From Amorphochlora amoebiformis (taxonomy: Eukaryota; Cercozoa; Chlorarachniophyceae): a stretch of DNA of 64,000 bases. This document shows, one piece after another, positions 62,624 through 64,000 of this stretch. The position numbers were made by a program, and so were the translations under genes. The notes beneath the pieces were generated by a model that made no database searches, was not told the origin of the DNA, and was given only the letters and a program-made list of their open reading frames with translations. The DNA is taken from assembly GCA_054601695.1 (NCBI GenBank), contig BAAHQB010000308.1, forward strand, positions 1 through 64,000, in the 5' to 3' direction. Position 1 is the stretch's first letter; each line of letters begins with the position of its first letter.

Positions 62624-62858
62624 ATGGCATCTTTCACCGGCATTCTTGGGTCCAAAATTCCGGACTTTACCCTCGATTCCACGGAGGGAAAGAAATCCCT
62701 CTACGAGGTCTAACTCAGTTGAATCACGAGAGCCATATACATATATCACATGTATATCCATAGGTATTTGGCAACAATTGGGGCATTCTGTTCTCCCACC
62801 CAGCCGACTTTACCCCCATATGCACCACCGAACTCGGTAACGTACGTGTACATGTACA

Positions 62859-62924
<66 letters not shown>

Positions 62925-63144
62925 ATGCCCATGCCATGCCCGTGCCCAACTAATTCGCGGTATGCGTGACATATACACGTACATACATACAACAAATGCT
63001 CATATACCTGTACAGCCATGCCCATTTTAGCATTCTGATTATCGAATTTCAGGCATGGCACAGGAATATCTCCCCGAATTTGAGAAGAGAAAGGTTAAGA
63101 TTTTTTTTGGCTATGCTATACGTATATGTACATGTACATGTATA

Positions 63145-63177
<33 letters not shown>

Positions 63178-63226
63178 GCATATGTAATATATATATATAT
63201 GTATTATATATATATATATATATGTA

Positions 63227-63323
<97 letters not shown>

Positions 63324-63326
63324 TAT

Positions 63327-63371
<45 letters not shown>

Positions 63372-63437
63372 TTAATATATATTACATTTTTATATAGGTG
63401 AAGCTCGCTGGACTCTCGTGTCAGGTTCATCTTAATC

Positions 63438-63513
<76 letters not shown>

Positions 63514-63562
63514 TATATATGCAGGCAAGCATATATTTTTTGTTATATAAACATTTATACAT

Positions 63563-63659
<97 letters not shown>

Positions 63660-63669
63660 CACATATATA

Positions 63670-63723
<54 letters not shown>

Positions 63724-63812
63724 CTATATGTAGGACATATATATATATATATGTACATATATATATATATATATATGTGTATATATATATATATATATAC
63801 ACATTTTCACAT

Positions 63813-63859
<47 letters not shown>

Positions 63860-63944
63860 TACATATACCTATATGTAGGATGCGAAATCGCACAAGAAAT
63901 GGATTGAAGATATCGCCAGCTACACCAAACAGACCAGAGGAAAG
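62624..63944 (+). CDS. PRDX6: 1-Cys peroxiredoxin (PRDX6 type), 3' end outside the window
   Basis: Five exons with agreeing phases: 62624-62707, 62764-62836, 63053-63093, 63398-63424 and 63879-63944. They encode the first 96 residues; the rest lies past the right edge. The enzyme reduces hydrogen peroxide and lipid hydroperoxides with one catalytic Cys. The start [20 protein letters not shown], then [20 protein letters not shown] with the peroxidatic Cys in the PxxxTxxC signature, [17 protein letters not shown] and HKKWIEDI match the PRDX6 order. At GLSCQ the usual family sequence is ALSID. The ATG follows a short leader after a TTTCAAG string. Introns 3 and 4 are TA filled and the gene runs into another TA tract at the window end. 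Confidence 0.95.
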
Positions 63945-63946
63945 GT

Positions 63947-64000
<54 letters not shown>

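Overview
The window is nuclear DNA from an intron-rich eukaryote, most likely a protist or alga. Genes are cut into many small exons with matching reading phases, introns obey GT...AG, and telomere-type CCCTAA runs lie near the left end. One protein is a secreted vWA protein with a Pro-Thr 'KYPTP' stalk and a PAN-like module, a style common in stramenopile algae, but I cannot assign a species. (TA)n tracts fill most introns and spacers, so most long 'YIYIYI' open frames are microsatellite translations and not genes.

Layout. 1-4533: subtelomeric tandem array of a 444-bp unit, each unit carrying a degenerate tRNA-Gln(UUG)-like RNA polymerase III cassette, with short CCCTAA runs. 4541-5420: 26-bp minisatellite. 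5421-7953: relics, TA tracts and a gene-poor stretch. Then six genes whose exons I rebuilt by homology plus splice phase: (1) secreted vWA/PAN protein, + strand, 7954-11112; (2) cytochrome P450, - strand, 13264-24257; (3) palmitoyl-protein thioesterase PPT1, + strand, 24869-29291; (4) 3-hydroxyisobutyryl-CoA hydrolase HIBCH, - strand, 30145-43047; (5) nucleolar complex protein NOC3, + strand, 43312-60873; (6) 1-Cys peroxiredoxin (PRDX6 type), + strand, 62624 to the right edge, incomplete.

The genes are unrelated housekeeping or secreted functions (lysosomal depalmitoylation, valine breakdown, 60S ribosome assembly, peroxide removal), so no operon-like logic is expected. Pairs 2/3 and 4/5 are divergent. 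Pairs 1/2 and 3/4 converge, and 5/6 is in tandem. The three spacers that follow gene 3' ends are unusually rich in CTAG palindromes.

The most striking pattern is that many introns contain minisatellites or duplications built from the neighbouring exon-intron junction. The clearest is a 63-bp array in the P450 gene that repeats the splice acceptor plus the first bases of the exon. Second is a dispersed, non-coding 0.35-0.47-kb element with loosely inverted ends, always embedded in TA tracts (copies near 18.5, 39.4 and 54.4 kb, plus fragments).
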